From Corinectria fuckeliana (taxonomy: Eukaryota; Ascomycota; Sordariomycetes; Hypocreales; Nectriaceae), in assembly GCA_019137255.1 (NCBI GenBank), contig WPDH01000281.1, positions 54,931 to 118,930 on the forward strand: a stretch of 64,000 bases of DNA. Reading direction: 5' to 3'. This document shows, piece after piece, positions 1 to 10,539 of this stretch. Numbering within the stretch: the stretch's first letter is position 1; every line of letters starts with the position of its first letter. A model generated the notes under the pieces. The model did no database searches and was not told the DNA's origin. It saw only the letters and a list, made by a program, of their open reading frames with translations. The translations under genes and the position numbers were made by a program.

Positions 1-76
1 GCTGGAGGCCTGCTAATTCGGCCCCTAGATAGGAACAGGCACGACTGCGATCCGTCAAGCACAACTGACTCGATAG

Positions 77-1831
77 AGACCATGTGCCTCGCCCGAAATG
101 GATAGAAGACTGCCAGGGCCACCCAATCTGCCAAGGGAACTACTCCCCTCAGCAAAAACAGTTTATTCCGACCCGCCTTCTAGAAGTTGGCAATGACGAC
201 AGTCCGACAGTGTGTCTAGTCGAAACGGAGAACTGGCCTCCATATGAAAAATCACCCTATACTGCCCTGAGCCATTGTTGGGGCGGGAAAATTCCAGCAA
301 ACAGCCTAAGAGAGGACAGTCTCAAGGCCATGAAGACATCCATCACCATCGCCGAGTTGCCAAAGAACTTCCAGGACGCCATCCACATCACGCGAGGTAT
401 CAAGGTGCCCTACCTCTGGATCGACGCGCTTTGCATCATTCAGCACTCGAAAGAGGACTGGGACCGCGAAGCCGTCTTGATGGGCCTTCTGTATTCACAT
501 GCCCTCTGCATGATTTCGGCGACTGCGTCTTCAGATTGCGACGGAGGATGCTTCTTCGGCCGGAAGAAGACTGAAGTCGCCACCGAATGTGTCTTGGGAA
601 GACATCCCGACTATCCTGAGCATGCTCTAATCGTTCGACCGGAGGAAGCTGTACAGAAGGCGAGGATGGATGACCTATTTGACCGGTACGTCGAGCAAGC
701 GCCCTTGACAAACAGGGGCTGGACATTTCAGGAGCGCGTTCTTGCTCAGCGCATCCTCCACTTCTGCGATGGGTTCGTGCGCTTCGAGTGCAACACGCTT
801 CGGGCCTCGGAGTTCCACCCAGACGGTATCAGCCACCCGGCGAAGCGGAATCTTCGCGCCGACGGGACTACACGAGCCCCCGGCGAAGAGGAGCAGCTCC
901 TGAAGCCAAAGCTGGAGCCTAGGACTATCCGTGCCAAAGAGTACGGCATGTTCATGATGGAGGAGTACACGCCGCTTCTAACAGCCGGTGGAATAATAAT
1001 GATGCCCAACCCTCGGCCAATTCGGAGGACGCCTAACCCAGAGTACAAGAGTGCAGAAGAATACAGGATCGAGCACCTCCTCTCCGCCGCACTGGCCGGA
1101 ATGCGCGGCGAATTCCAGATCCTTCTACAGGCGCAAGGGCGCGAGCTCAACCAGATGTTCGAGTTCCACAAGAGCTGGTACGAGATTGTCGAGCGGTACG
1201 CGGGGCGGAACCTGACCAAGGAGACGGACAAGATCTTTGCCCTAGTGGGGGTGGTAGACTTTATCAAGAAGAGCTCCCGCCGGCACTTTGTCGCAGGCCT
1301 GTGGGAGGAGTGTCTGGTGATGAATTTGTTGTGGAATGTCAAGGCTGGGAAGAGCTTGAGGGTGTCTTTTCCTGCGCCTACTTGGTCGTGGAGACACAGC
1401 TGCGACTTGCCCATCCGGTAGATTCAAAGCAGGGTAAGATCGAAATACGCCCTCTGATAAATGGCATACGGGTCAAGAGCACTCTTGAGCACAACGGGTG
1501 GATCACGAATGCCCGGATCACCTTCTCAGGTCGTATATGCCACTTCTCCGAGTTGTCCTTGGACATGATGCGAATCATTCTGGATTGTCCCAATGCCACC
1601 CCAGATACGCTCATCACAAAAGATCAAGCCTACTTGCCTATTTTATCGTTGCACGGAATTCACACGGCCGAGGGGCGAGGGGCACAAATCCACGGCCTGG
1701 TGGTCAAGAAGGCGTACTATCGCGATGAGTTTGAACGCGTTGGGTATTTCTCAATATCGATGAAGGATGGTTCATCCACATACTCGAATATTATAGGTTT
1801 GCAGCCCGAGAAGAGGATTTCCCTTCTTTAG
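77..1831 (+). CDS. HET-domain (heterokaryon incompatibility) protein, 5' end cut by window
   Basis: Fungal HET proteins trigger cell death when genetically different hyphae fuse. The three family blocks are visible: YTALSHCWGG (nt ~257), LWIDALCIIQ (nt ~415) and the GWTFQERVLAQRILHF block (nt ~718), then the late PAPTWSW motif (nt ~1375). The first open frame has no ATG before this core. A CTGAC branch site followed by an AG at nt 74-76 suggests the visible part is an internal exon starting near 77, with the N-terminus upstream of the window. The main frame stops at 1419-1421, just after the TWSW...DLPIR motif, and a second frame continues to 1831. They can be joined by a 62-bp intron (GT at 1418, AG at 1478-1479), which keeps phase but has a weak donor (GTAGAT); otherwise there is a frameshift. 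Family assignment is firm, the intactness of the C-terminus is not. Confidence 0.75.
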
Positions 1832-2600
1832 GTCTGGGATGTATATAAATGCAGTTTCTAGGTGGCTGAAGCTAGGGATTTGATAGCATTGCGAGATGTA
1901 CTGTTAGAATGGACCTAGCTAGCCTATTGAACTAAACGTCGAGGTAAATAGGAGAGCTGTATATTATTGTATTGTAGGATAGGGTCAAATGTATCTATCA
2001 GTACTACTTTGTGACTGTGAATCTGCTGGAGGACAGTACATGGGTAATAGCCGAGTTGACCCTGCACCCTCTCCAAGTAGAGCAAGCCCCGTTAGGTCCA
2101 GAGCGCATTCCCTGCATTAACATGGATCCGCCTAACAGCTGGTTCAAAGCCGAGTGGACCTCGCGCCCAGCGAAGGATTCTCGCAACAGGCTAGAATCCT
2201 TTTGGTGGGCCTCGTTCCCTGGCTCGGCCCGCTCCTTTATTCCCCGGCGGCACAACTGGTGTGATGACGATTCTCACGCAAGCTTGGAGATGACATGTGT
2301 ACGTTCGGGCTGGACCGAGGCCGGGACTCGTCGGAGCGGTGAGCAGTGGATGCGCTACTGTATGCTCAGTCTTTGCATTGACGGGCCATCAAGCAGCTGT
2401 CGGCACCTTATTCTCCATACACGAAGCGACAGAAAGAGGATAGATAGTGAGGCGAGTACGAGCGATACCCCGGCAACGGCCACGGCGACTGCCGGGACCC
2501 GAAATGAGCAGACGACCAAGTCGCAAACGATGCTATCTCCGTCGCATTGGGAAGTGAGTTTCTTGTCCCCCTGTCACTCACGATAACCCAAACCAACCCG
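1832..2600. other. Intergenic stretch, no recognisable gene
   Basis: A 191-codon open frame runs through 2011-2586 on the + strand but shows no family motif and has an unlike-protein composition. It probably is chance or decayed upstream sequence of the methyltransferase pseudogene that starts at 2601. Confidence 0.5.
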
Positions 2601-3328
2601 ATGATCAAGATAGAACCCTGCTCCGACGACGATAATGTCTCGGACGACGCCAGCGACGCTGACTCTTCCCTACGCGACGACGCCGCGAGCTCGACGGCGA
2701 GCATCGGCTCCAGCATCCACGAGTACTGCGTCACCTACGGCCGAACCTACTACGCGGACTGACGCGACGCGACGTATTGGGCTGCCAACGGCGGACCTTC
2801 GCCAAGAACTCGTTCGACTACGTGCACATGCGGTACCTGTACGGAAGCGTGCCCGACTGGTACGACTTATGACGAAGGGTATACCAGGTTCTCAAGCCCG
2901 GCGGCTGGTTCGAGAGCTACAAGGGCGACCCCACGTGCCACAGCGACGACGGCACGGTCAAGAAGGGCAGCGCCATTGCGGAATGGGGCAAATTCTTCCA
3001 CGAGGGCGGCAAGAAACTGGGACGCGTCTTCATGCCGCTGCTAGACAGTCTGCAGGAGAAGGCCATGGAGGCCACTGGAGTTGTTGATCTGTAGTCCAAC
3101 AACTTCAAGGTGCCCGTGGATGAGTGGCCCAAGGATCCCAAGATGAAGGAGATTGGCAGGCTCATGTAGCTGGGCCATGTCTCGTTCATGGCTAACCTCC
3201 TTGATGGGTGGACGCTCGAGCAAGTCATGCTGTATTGCGCTCAGCTGCGGTGCGAGTTAAAGGGGATGAAGTCGCATCCGTACTATCACCAGCGTATCGC
3301 GTGGGCTCAGAAGCCTGTGGCTGCGTGA
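2601..3328 (+). pseudogene. LaeA-like (TAM-type) SAM methyltransferase pseudogene
   Basis: The N-terminal piece (ATG 2601) has the acidic/serine leader and DDAASSTAS-like stretch common in LaeA-like fungal methyltransferases and stops at 2760-2762. After a frame change, nt ~2807-3328 encodes the C-terminal half: FDYVHMRYLYGSVPDW, then VYQVLKPGGWFESY (the post-motif III region), an EWGKFFHEGGKKLGR block and a tail to TGA 3326-3328. This half is broken by in-frame stops at 2870-2872 (TGA), 3092-3094 (TAG) and 3167-3169 (TAG). The central region carrying the SAM-binding glycine motif (ExGxGxG) is missing between the two pieces. The stops fit single C-to-T changes from CGA/CAG codons. Clearly non-functional; LaeA-like proteins are secondary-metabolism regulators or enzymes, so the ancestor's role is only inferred. 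Confidence 0.8.
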
Positions 3329-3957
3329 ATCCATTCTAATACGGGAGAATGGGGTTTATGCTTCTGCATTTAGGAGTTATATGACTGATATCACAGTTGT
3401 AATTGCATTACTAAAAGCCAGGAACAATCCATATATTCAAGACCTAATGCCATTTGCAAACAACAAACATGGCAAAATAGGCTCGTAAATTGGTATGAAT
3501 TAAGACCAAATTCCATTTTACTGTCACTTATATAATCATCGCGCTCATAATAGCCCTTATCGTTGGCAGAGTCGTCACAAACATGAGCAGCGCACCCTTT
3601 CATGATCGACTCGGAAGATAGTACGTCAACCTCGATGCCTTCAACTAACACATCAAGCAAGTAACCTATACTAGGTATTACAACTGATCACATTTGCCAC
3701 AACTCAGATATAACAAACATGGTGTAAGAAAACTGTAAATTTCTAATTAAAAATGAGTGGTTGACAATTTGAGACTCGCCAACTGAAGCCTCCGAAGTAT
3801 TATGCTGGGTATTTCCCTTGCTAGAAAATAACACTAAGAAAAATAAAATATTAAGACGGAGCCCGCCCCTGATCAAGAAAACCAGTAATTAAGCCCTTTT
3901 CTGAATTAAGCATTGCAATGGAAAATCTAACCGTTTCTCTGTTCATGGCCATGGCTC
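3329..3957. other. Intergenic, moderately AT-rich, nothing recognised
   Basis: Only short chance open frames are present. The stretch lies between a pseudogene and the 3' end of the Svf1-like gene. Confidence 0.5.
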
Positions 3958-5313
3958 CTACGAGATGAAGGTAGCCTCGGCGTACACGACGCCCTTCTCA
4001 ACAATCTCCTCGTCACCAATTTTCAACTTGAGATCGAGCTCGGGTCGGAACTGAAAAATTGTCAGTGAGTAAAACAAGCCGATGACGAAAAGAAAAAGTC
4101 GGCGAACCTGGTAGAGATACGGCTTCGTGCCGGCAGCACTGGAAATAATTGTCTTGATGAAGCCCGGAACCTCTGCCATGATGTCGACGCGGTCAGTTCG
4201 CCCGCCAAGAGATCCCTCGATCACGCCCTCAACCGCCTTTCCGTCCTTGTCGGCTCCAGACCACGTGTACTGGGCATCTGTAGGCTCAGGCCAGTCGTTG
4301 TCGTCGTCATTCTTGACGGCCGTGTGAGCGGCTGTGCCGCTGCATCCCGCCACAACAATCTCGTCCTTCTTAGCGATGCAGCTGACGTTTACCACGGTCG
4401 ACCCGTAGGCTTCTGGCGTGGTAAACTCCATCATGATGGCTGAGTACTCTGGACCGTGGAAATTGACAAAGTTCCATCTTGCGGCAGCGTGGTGTGGCTT
4501 CATGCCTTGGAGTGTGTAGATGAAAGAGGCATTGCTGCCATCGAAATCGAGAGCTTCAGACTCCCCGTCCTGGGTAATAGTGATGGTGCCCATAGCAACG
4601 CAACGAGGCCAGAACTTGTGTCGCATGAAGCCCCAGGGGTTTTGGGGGTCAGTACCGAAGTATGTGCTTCCAGAAGTGCCGGCGAGAAAGCCTGGGGCGG
4701 CGCGGGATACTTGAAGTTTGACGACACAGCGCTCGTCATTTTCGATCTCTATCTCATAAACTGAACCATCCTCAGATAGTTCCACCTTGCAGCCATCGGC
4801 ATAGAAGGAAATTCTATCGTTGTGGAGCTCGACATTGCTCAGCTGAGTTGAGGTCCAGATAGGAGGCTTGTTATCTTTCGGGTAAAAGAGCTTGCAAATA
4901 ACTTGGCAAGTGATCTTGAAACCACTGTGGAGTTGTAAGAATATGGTTAGCATGGACTCTGTCCCCCCTAGGGGTACATCTGGGTGAGCTCGTACGCTAC
5001 ATTGCTATAGATGACCTCGACGAAGGCGACATGGCCTTCTCCGCTGTAAGCGTAGAAGATCTGCGTCTCGACACAGGTTGAATCTAGTGTCAGCCATGTC
5101 AAGTTTTCGCGCTGAAGCACCGTATACGGTGTTTTCTCAGCCTCCTCGGCTACCGACGTGACGGCATCGGGACCATAGACCGGTTCCTGAGTGCCGACGA
5201 CATATGCCAACCTAGAAAGCAGAAATGTGAGCAACAGCGACCGCCGAACAGAGCGAAGCATGTCATGAGAAGATGTCTTACGATTGCTTGGCGTAGTTGG
5301 TCCAGCTGAGCAT
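3958..5313 (-). CDS. svf1: Svf1-like survival factor / lipocalin-like protein
   Basis: Svf1 proteins protect fungi against oxidative stress and are linked to sphingolipid (ceramide) handling. Four exons on the minus strand give 385 aa: 5313-5282, 5211-4996, 4924-4108 and 4050-3958. The introns are 70, 71 and 57 bp with GT-AG ends and consistent phase (the last is a multiple of 3, so its read-through stays open). Family landmarks in order: VGTQEPVYGPDAV near the N-terminus, YSNVAGFKITCQV across the second junction, SFYADGCKVELSEDG, GSTYFGTDPQNPWGFMRHKFWPR, LQGMKPHHAAARWNFVNF, and a C-terminal EVPGFIKTI...GTKPYLYQ block. Length matches the family. It may be an extra paralogue rather than the core copy; that cannot be told here. 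A 15-bp tandem repeat lies just upstream. Confidence 0.9.
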
Positions 5314-5331
5314 ACTGACCTCACGAGAATA

Positions 5332-5381
5332 GGGATGGGAAATCAAGGGATGGGAAATCAAGGGATGAGAAATCAAGGGAT
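5332..5381. repeat. 15-bp tandem repeat, about 3.3 copies
   Basis: The unit GGGATGGGAAATCAA is repeated at 5332-5346, 5347-5361 and 5362-5376 (one change in the third copy) followed by a partial copy. It starts 19 bp upstream of the svf1-like start codon, so it lies in the 5' leader or promoter of that gene. Confidence 0.9.
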
Positions 5382-5859
5382 AGAGTGCTGGTAGATGCCG
5401 GAGACGAAAACGAGGTCAGGATCCTTTACTGAGTGCCGTGTGGTATGGAGGGAGGATGGAATTGTTGCAAAGGCTGCGCTGTTGTAGAGGCAACAGACTT
5501 TTCTCCAGCCGTCCCGGTCAAGTCAGAGCATCGAAGGCTGGTAAATGACGATGGGCTGATCATTATCCCTGCTAGGGTCGGACATGTCAATAGTCCGATC
5601 CGTCAGACAGGGGCAAATTGCAAATAAATGATGGTCAAGTACATGACAGTGACAGGCGGGCTACCGCGGCCCAAATAATATCAGCCCATATGTCAGTCGA
5701 GTTCAAATATTGTACGAAGTACGTATAATGGCGTAGATAACCGATAACCATGTAATTCAATACGAGACGAAAGTCTAATCCAGCCCTAAAGCAAGGAGGT
5801 CGCAACTCCAAGCTCCACTACTTGGTAGACTACAGCCAAATTAAGAATAGGGGCAAATG
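5382..5859. other. Intergenic, nothing recognised
   Basis: No coding signal. It separates the svf1-like promoter repeat from the inverted-repeat element at 5860. Confidence 0.5.
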
Positions 5860-6259
5860 TACGGTCGCACATTAGATAAGGTCTGCCAAATGTGTAACAA
5901 CTAAATCCCAGATTTTCAATTTCGCGAAATCGCTAATTGTGTATATTAAGAGGGAGACATATATATAGGTATATGCACTTTCTTTATGAAAAGAGGCTTA
6001 AGAAATGATCTACTGGCTGGCTAGCTAATTAATTGATTTACTAATTGACTAACTGACTGGCTGGCTAGGTGATTAGGTGTCTGACTGGCTGTCTGGCTGT
6101 CTGGCTGGCCAGCTATCTAACTATCCTATAGTGGGAAGCCTTATAATTTTAGGGGGCTATAGGGGGGCAATAAGGAGTAGGGAATTGCGATTTTGCAAAA
6201 TTGAAAATCCGGGATTAGTTGTTACACCTTTGGCAGACCTTATCTAATGTGCGACCGTA
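5860..6259. mobile_element. MITE-like element with long terminal inverted repeats and TA target duplication
   Basis: Terminal inverted repeats of about 70 bp are seen. The left end begins CGGTCGCACATTAGATAAGG at 5862 and the right end is its near-perfect reverse complement finishing at 6257. Both ends are flanked by TA (5860-5861 and 6258-6259), the target-site duplication used by Tc1/mariner/pogo-class DNA transposons. The 396-bp body has no open frame for a transposase. Its middle (about 6010-6125) is a degenerate tetranucleotide array of CTGG/CTGA/CTAG units, and one arm runs on into GCGAAATCGC-type sequence. This combination (short, non-coding, long TIRs, TA duplication) is that of a non-autonomous MITE; the parent family was not identified. 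Confidence 0.85.
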
Positions 6260-6412
6260 AAATGGGAAATTATGGAGTCGAATCACGAGGCTGCGAGTCT
6301 CGTGACAACATTCTCAGTCATCAATATTGCAACTAATCATGTTGCTGACCAAGCTTAAACGAGTCAGCGAAGAGACATTCCAATTACAACCTGGACTCCT
6401 ACAGCCTTCTCA

Positions 6413-8615
6413 ATGCCTCGGGGTAGACCCAAAGGCGTTGTTGCACCATGCCAACACTGTGGGAAGCAGTTCAAACGACAAGAGCACTTGCTCCGCCATG
6501 AACGCACCCGTAAGACGCCATAAACGTGAAACCCGTCACACAGCAAGATAAGTTTACTTACTGAACATTTACAGACACCCGGGAAAAGCCGTTTGCCTGC
6601 GACTGTGGGCAGAGCTTCACCAGACAGTGAGTTGGATGTAGCCATTGCATTTGGGCTGTGTTGTGCGCAGTGTATAACACTTATACAGAGACCTCCTTGC
6701 GCGCCATGCTCGTTTATCGCATCCATTGCTCCAACCAATTTCACCACCTTCTGCAGAAACCGTTCAACCGTCGGTCGCCGATGACTTGTTTACCCTAGGG
6801 TCGAGCGATGTCGACTTTATGTGGGACGCCGACTTTATGACCCAGGACATGCTGCCCGCGACACTCTTCGACACCACCTTTCTATGCACCGAGTCACAGC
6901 CAAGTGTAGGGCAGCAGCAGTCAAGCAGTTTTTCTCAGTTCAGTTCTCGACTACCACTCTTGTACGATGAAAAGGATGCCGCTGAGACCGACGCTGGGGA
7001 TGATCCTGAGGACGATGCCGAAGACAACGCCAAGGACAAGGGCCAGGCTGAAGACATCGTCGATACCGGTGCTGTGCCATGGTCTATTACTGGGGCTGCT
7101 TATGAGCGATTCTGTCTCCGAGTCCAGGTGTATTCGGAATTTCTTCCGCCCGCTTGTTCATTGCCATCCAGAAACGCCTTGACCCGGAATCTGGAGGGAT
7201 ACTTCCGATGTCTTCAGGAACATCTTCCATTTATCCACCCAGCAACCTTCTCAATGGAGCAGAGGAACGTCGAGCTGTTACTTGCAATTTCAGCTCTTGG
7301 ATCGTTGTATCGGTTTGAGCATCCCAAGTGCTACGAGCATTACTTCATGGCCAAGGCAATATTGCTGGAGAAAATACGACAGGAGAACCTCCAATTGACA
7401 ACATGCATTCTTTCCGAGCAGGAGAGTGTGAGTCCAGACAGTAGCGACGGCCTGGACCAGATCCAGACGCTGATTCTGCTCATATCTTTTGCATCGTGGA
7501 CGGACGAGAAAGTCTTGCCAGATTCTCTGTCCATGGCTAGCCAATTAGCTACCTTGGTGAGACAGAACGGTATTACAGAATCTGATGAGATTCCACTCAA
7601 CCTTGACTGGCTATCGTGGGCTGCCGCTGAAGAAAGACGTAGAACACTGCTTTCTGCGTATGTGGTTTTGAACATGCCCAGCATTGCTTTCGACACCCCC
7701 CCACTACTTCTAAGTCACGAAATTGGCCTCTACTTGCCAAGCTGTACGGCAAGATGGAAATCGACGAATGCAGCCCAATGGCATAAAAGCAGTTGTCAAC
7801 TTGAGCGCCGGTTGCAGGACGTCCTCCATCGTCTCTTCGACGGCACCGGAATCCCGAGGGATGAAAACGTGTCTTCCTTTGCCAACTATCTGCTCATCCA
7901 CGCCCTGCTTCAGCAGATATACCTCGCACGCCATGGATCTACGGGATCTCTGCAACCAGTTGCCATTGAGTACTTCGAGACGGCCCTCCGCACATGGCAA
8001 CTGTCTTGGGAACTCACGTACGAGTCCACGCTTGACCCGTTATCGTCCAAGGGACCGCTCGGCCTGAATGCCACTGCACTTTTCCGACTTGCTCATGTCC
8101 GGTTGGACTCGCACCTTGGCCTGTGCCATGGGCTCTTCTCCAGGGACCCACAGCGTATAATAGAAAGGATATCTGATGTGAATAGGTCGCCACATGTCGA
8201 CAGAGCAGTCTTGCATGCCGCCCATGCCCTTAGCATACCGGTGCGCCTGGGGATCAAATTGGTCGCCCGTACGAGGATACCGATGTGGAGCATTGAGCAT
8301 TCGCTGTGCAGTCTTGAATGTGCCTTGCTGCTCAAGGACTGGCTTGAAATGATTGCGACGACGATAAGATGTTGCGGCTTTGAAGGACTGCGCAAGGTCG
8401 AGAGAAGAACTTTAGGAATCATCACTGGAATCATCAAGGAGACGTCTTTGGCCAAGAGCTTGGATATTTTCGAGGACGAGGCATCTCACTTTCAACGGAT
8501 GGCCGCAACTGTGGTCAAGCTATGGGCACAAATATTTCAGGGCGTCCATGTTCTTGAGATTGATGATGTAATTAGAGCTGGGCTCCAATTGATAGCAGGC
8601 ACTAGTCAAGAATGA
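6413..8615 (+). CDS. C2H2 zinc-finger transcription factor with fungal-specific trans domain
   Basis: Likely a nuclear pathway regulator. Three exons (6413-6509, 6575-6626, 6689-8615) give 691 aa; introns are 65 and 62 bp and keep phase. The N-terminus carries two fingers: C13/C16...H29/H33, then C41/C43...H56/H61 with FTRQDLLARH, the second finger being interrupted by intron 2. After an acidic, low-complexity linker (~residues 100-140) comes a fungal trans domain (about 170-430) with the block beginning GYFRCLQEHLPFIHPATF. The start is the first ATG in the finger frame and gives the basic MPRGRPKG leader. The gene is convergent with the oxidoreductase at 8602 and their coding ends overlap by 14 bp. 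Target genes cannot be named; the neighbouring oxidoreductases are candidates. Confidence 0.88.
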
Positions 8616-9689
8616 TGCAGACTTTGCCAATGAAGCCGCCAGACGCGACACATCTTAAAGCCTGGATGATATCCTCCCGGTTAAAGCTAAAGGTCTTGTC
8701 CACCGGCATCGTCAATTCACGGCTCGCCACAAGCCTGACGGCCTCTTCGAGTTGCTGCTTCGAGCCAGCCAAGATACCACGAAGGACTGTACCTTTGACC
8801 AGGGTTAGCCAAGCTAAGTTGGGCATCTTGTCCTGGGGCAGGTCTGTCAAGTATCCGATGAGGGAGACTACGCCTCCCCACGAAACAGACTGAAAGCTGC
8901 GTTCGATCGTCCCAAGCCCGCCAACTTCAATTACGTGGTCAACGCCCTGGCCGTTGGTGATGCGCTGCACCTCGACATCCCAGTCGGGACGAGTGTTGTA
9001 GTTGATGGTGTAGTCAGCTCCATACGTAGCCTTGACATATTCGAGCTTCTCGTCGCTGGATGAGGTGACGATGGTGGTTGCCCCGGCCGCTTTGGCGAAG
9101 ATGAGAGCCGTCATGGAGACCCCTCCAGTGCCTTAAAACGGTAAGCTGATGTTCCCATTGAGACGCTTAGACTAATCATACCCAGAACGAGAACTGTTTG
9201 GCCTGGCTTCAGGGGTGCATAGCCATAAAGAGCATTCCACGCAGTCGAGCCGGTAGATACTAGAGCAGACCACTGAGCGAAGCTGTGTGACGACTTGGGC
9301 AGCTTGATGATTGCATGCGCAGGGAGAGCCATGTACTCCCTGAGCACTCCATCCTTGGGCCCGCCAAGAGTATTGCGATGGTCTTTAGCACAGCCATATA
9401 AAAAGACCAGACTGACTGGGGCGATGACAGAGTCGCCAACGGAAATCTCGTCGACAAGATCGCCCACTTGCGTGACCTCCCCGGCCATGTCCGAGCAGGG
9501 AACGACGTGGTCTTTGACGGGGACAGGGTAGGCTGATTTCGCAATAGCGATGTCTCTGTAGTTTAAGGCGACGCTGCGGACTTTGACGAGGACTTCGTCT
9601 TTACCGATCGTGGGAATAGGCTCCTGGAATGCCTGGAGCCCATCGAAGCCATCCCTAGAAGTCCATCGGAAGACTGTTTGCGAAGTCAT
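8602..9689 (-). CDS. MDR-family NAD(P)-dependent alcohol dehydrogenase / quinone oxidoreductase-like
   Basis: Two exons (9689-9182 and 9131-8602; 50-bp intron) give 345 aa, the usual length for medium-chain dehydrogenases. The N-terminal GroES-like half includes ALNYRDIAI and PCSDMAGEV. The cofactor-binding half has GQTVLVLGTGGVSMTALIFA, with the glycine motif split exactly by the intron, followed by AKAAGATTIVTSSSDEKL and QGVDHVIEVGG. The zinc-ligand cysteine cluster of classical ADHs is absent, so it is closer to the non-classical zinc-type or quinone oxidoreductase-like group that reduces small carbonyl or enone substrates in the cytosol. Substrate unknown. The stop codon lies inside the 3' end of the C2H2 factor gene on the other strand. 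Confidence 0.88.
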
Positions 9690-10539
9690 GTCTGGCGACG
9701 GGTAAGCGTTTAGAAAAGAGGAAAATATCGATAGACAAGCTATTCTTAATGATCATAGGATTGGAGATGAAGGGTAGGAGAAAATAGACGAGGGCGTCTA
9801 ATATATACATTTTCTTCCATTTTTACTCCATTGGTCACGTAATTTTGATTTCTGAGGCACCAAGCAGAGGCGAGGGTCATGGCATAGTAACTGTTTGGGG
9901 TTCAATTAGATGATGGGTAAAGGAACGTTATACTGGTATCAAGACTAGCTCTAGACAGACCTTGAAGGCTTCACGCATCATTTTCTCTACTGGAGAGAAA
10001 GCGTGGCAGAATGTACAAGAATTTACGCTAAAGGGAAGAGCATGTTTACTCGGTGGGATCTCTTAGCGAAGCCTAATTAAATCAGCAAGCATTGAAACTT
10101 GTAAGCACAAGACTGCAGCCAAGTGGGGAGTTGGAGTTGGTAGGGTAGAAATCTTAGCACCGGGGTTTAGAAAGGTGACGAGACCGAGAGACCAGTAAGA
10201 AAGATTTTCACTTGCAGGTAAATATCTCCAATTAGATTTACTACCCATCGTTCAGCATACGCCACTTCCTCTTCCTCTGATAGCCTTGGTGGCATTGATA
10301 CTGAGTGAGGTGGCATTGTCAATTGCGGCAGTCTCGAATATCTACCCCAACCACCCTAGTTCCGACTACGCAGGGCCCCAAGTGCTTCATTGGAGTTTCA
10401 GACAGATGGCCTTACTATCAATAATGATAGAGTACTTGGGATTTGACGACATAACCCTACTATATGGTTAATCTAGAAATGAAAAACCCCCCTAACATGT
10501 ATCCCAGGGTTGCAAGCCCACAAATACAGCTAATCTCAT
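9690..10539. other. Intergenic 850 bp, no gene seen
   Basis: Holds the promoter of the minus-strand MDR oxidoreductase and the region beyond the 3' end of the FAD oxidase. Short open frames show no family features. Confidence 0.5.

Noticed and set aside
746..1414. 222-codon minus-strand open frame
   Set aside because: It is the antisense shadow of the HET coding sequence, with no family motif of its own.
2011..2586. 191-codon plus-strand open frame upstream of the methyltransferase relic
   Set aside because: Composition is not protein-like (Ser/Thr/Arg run from repeated sequence) and no homologous motif is seen.
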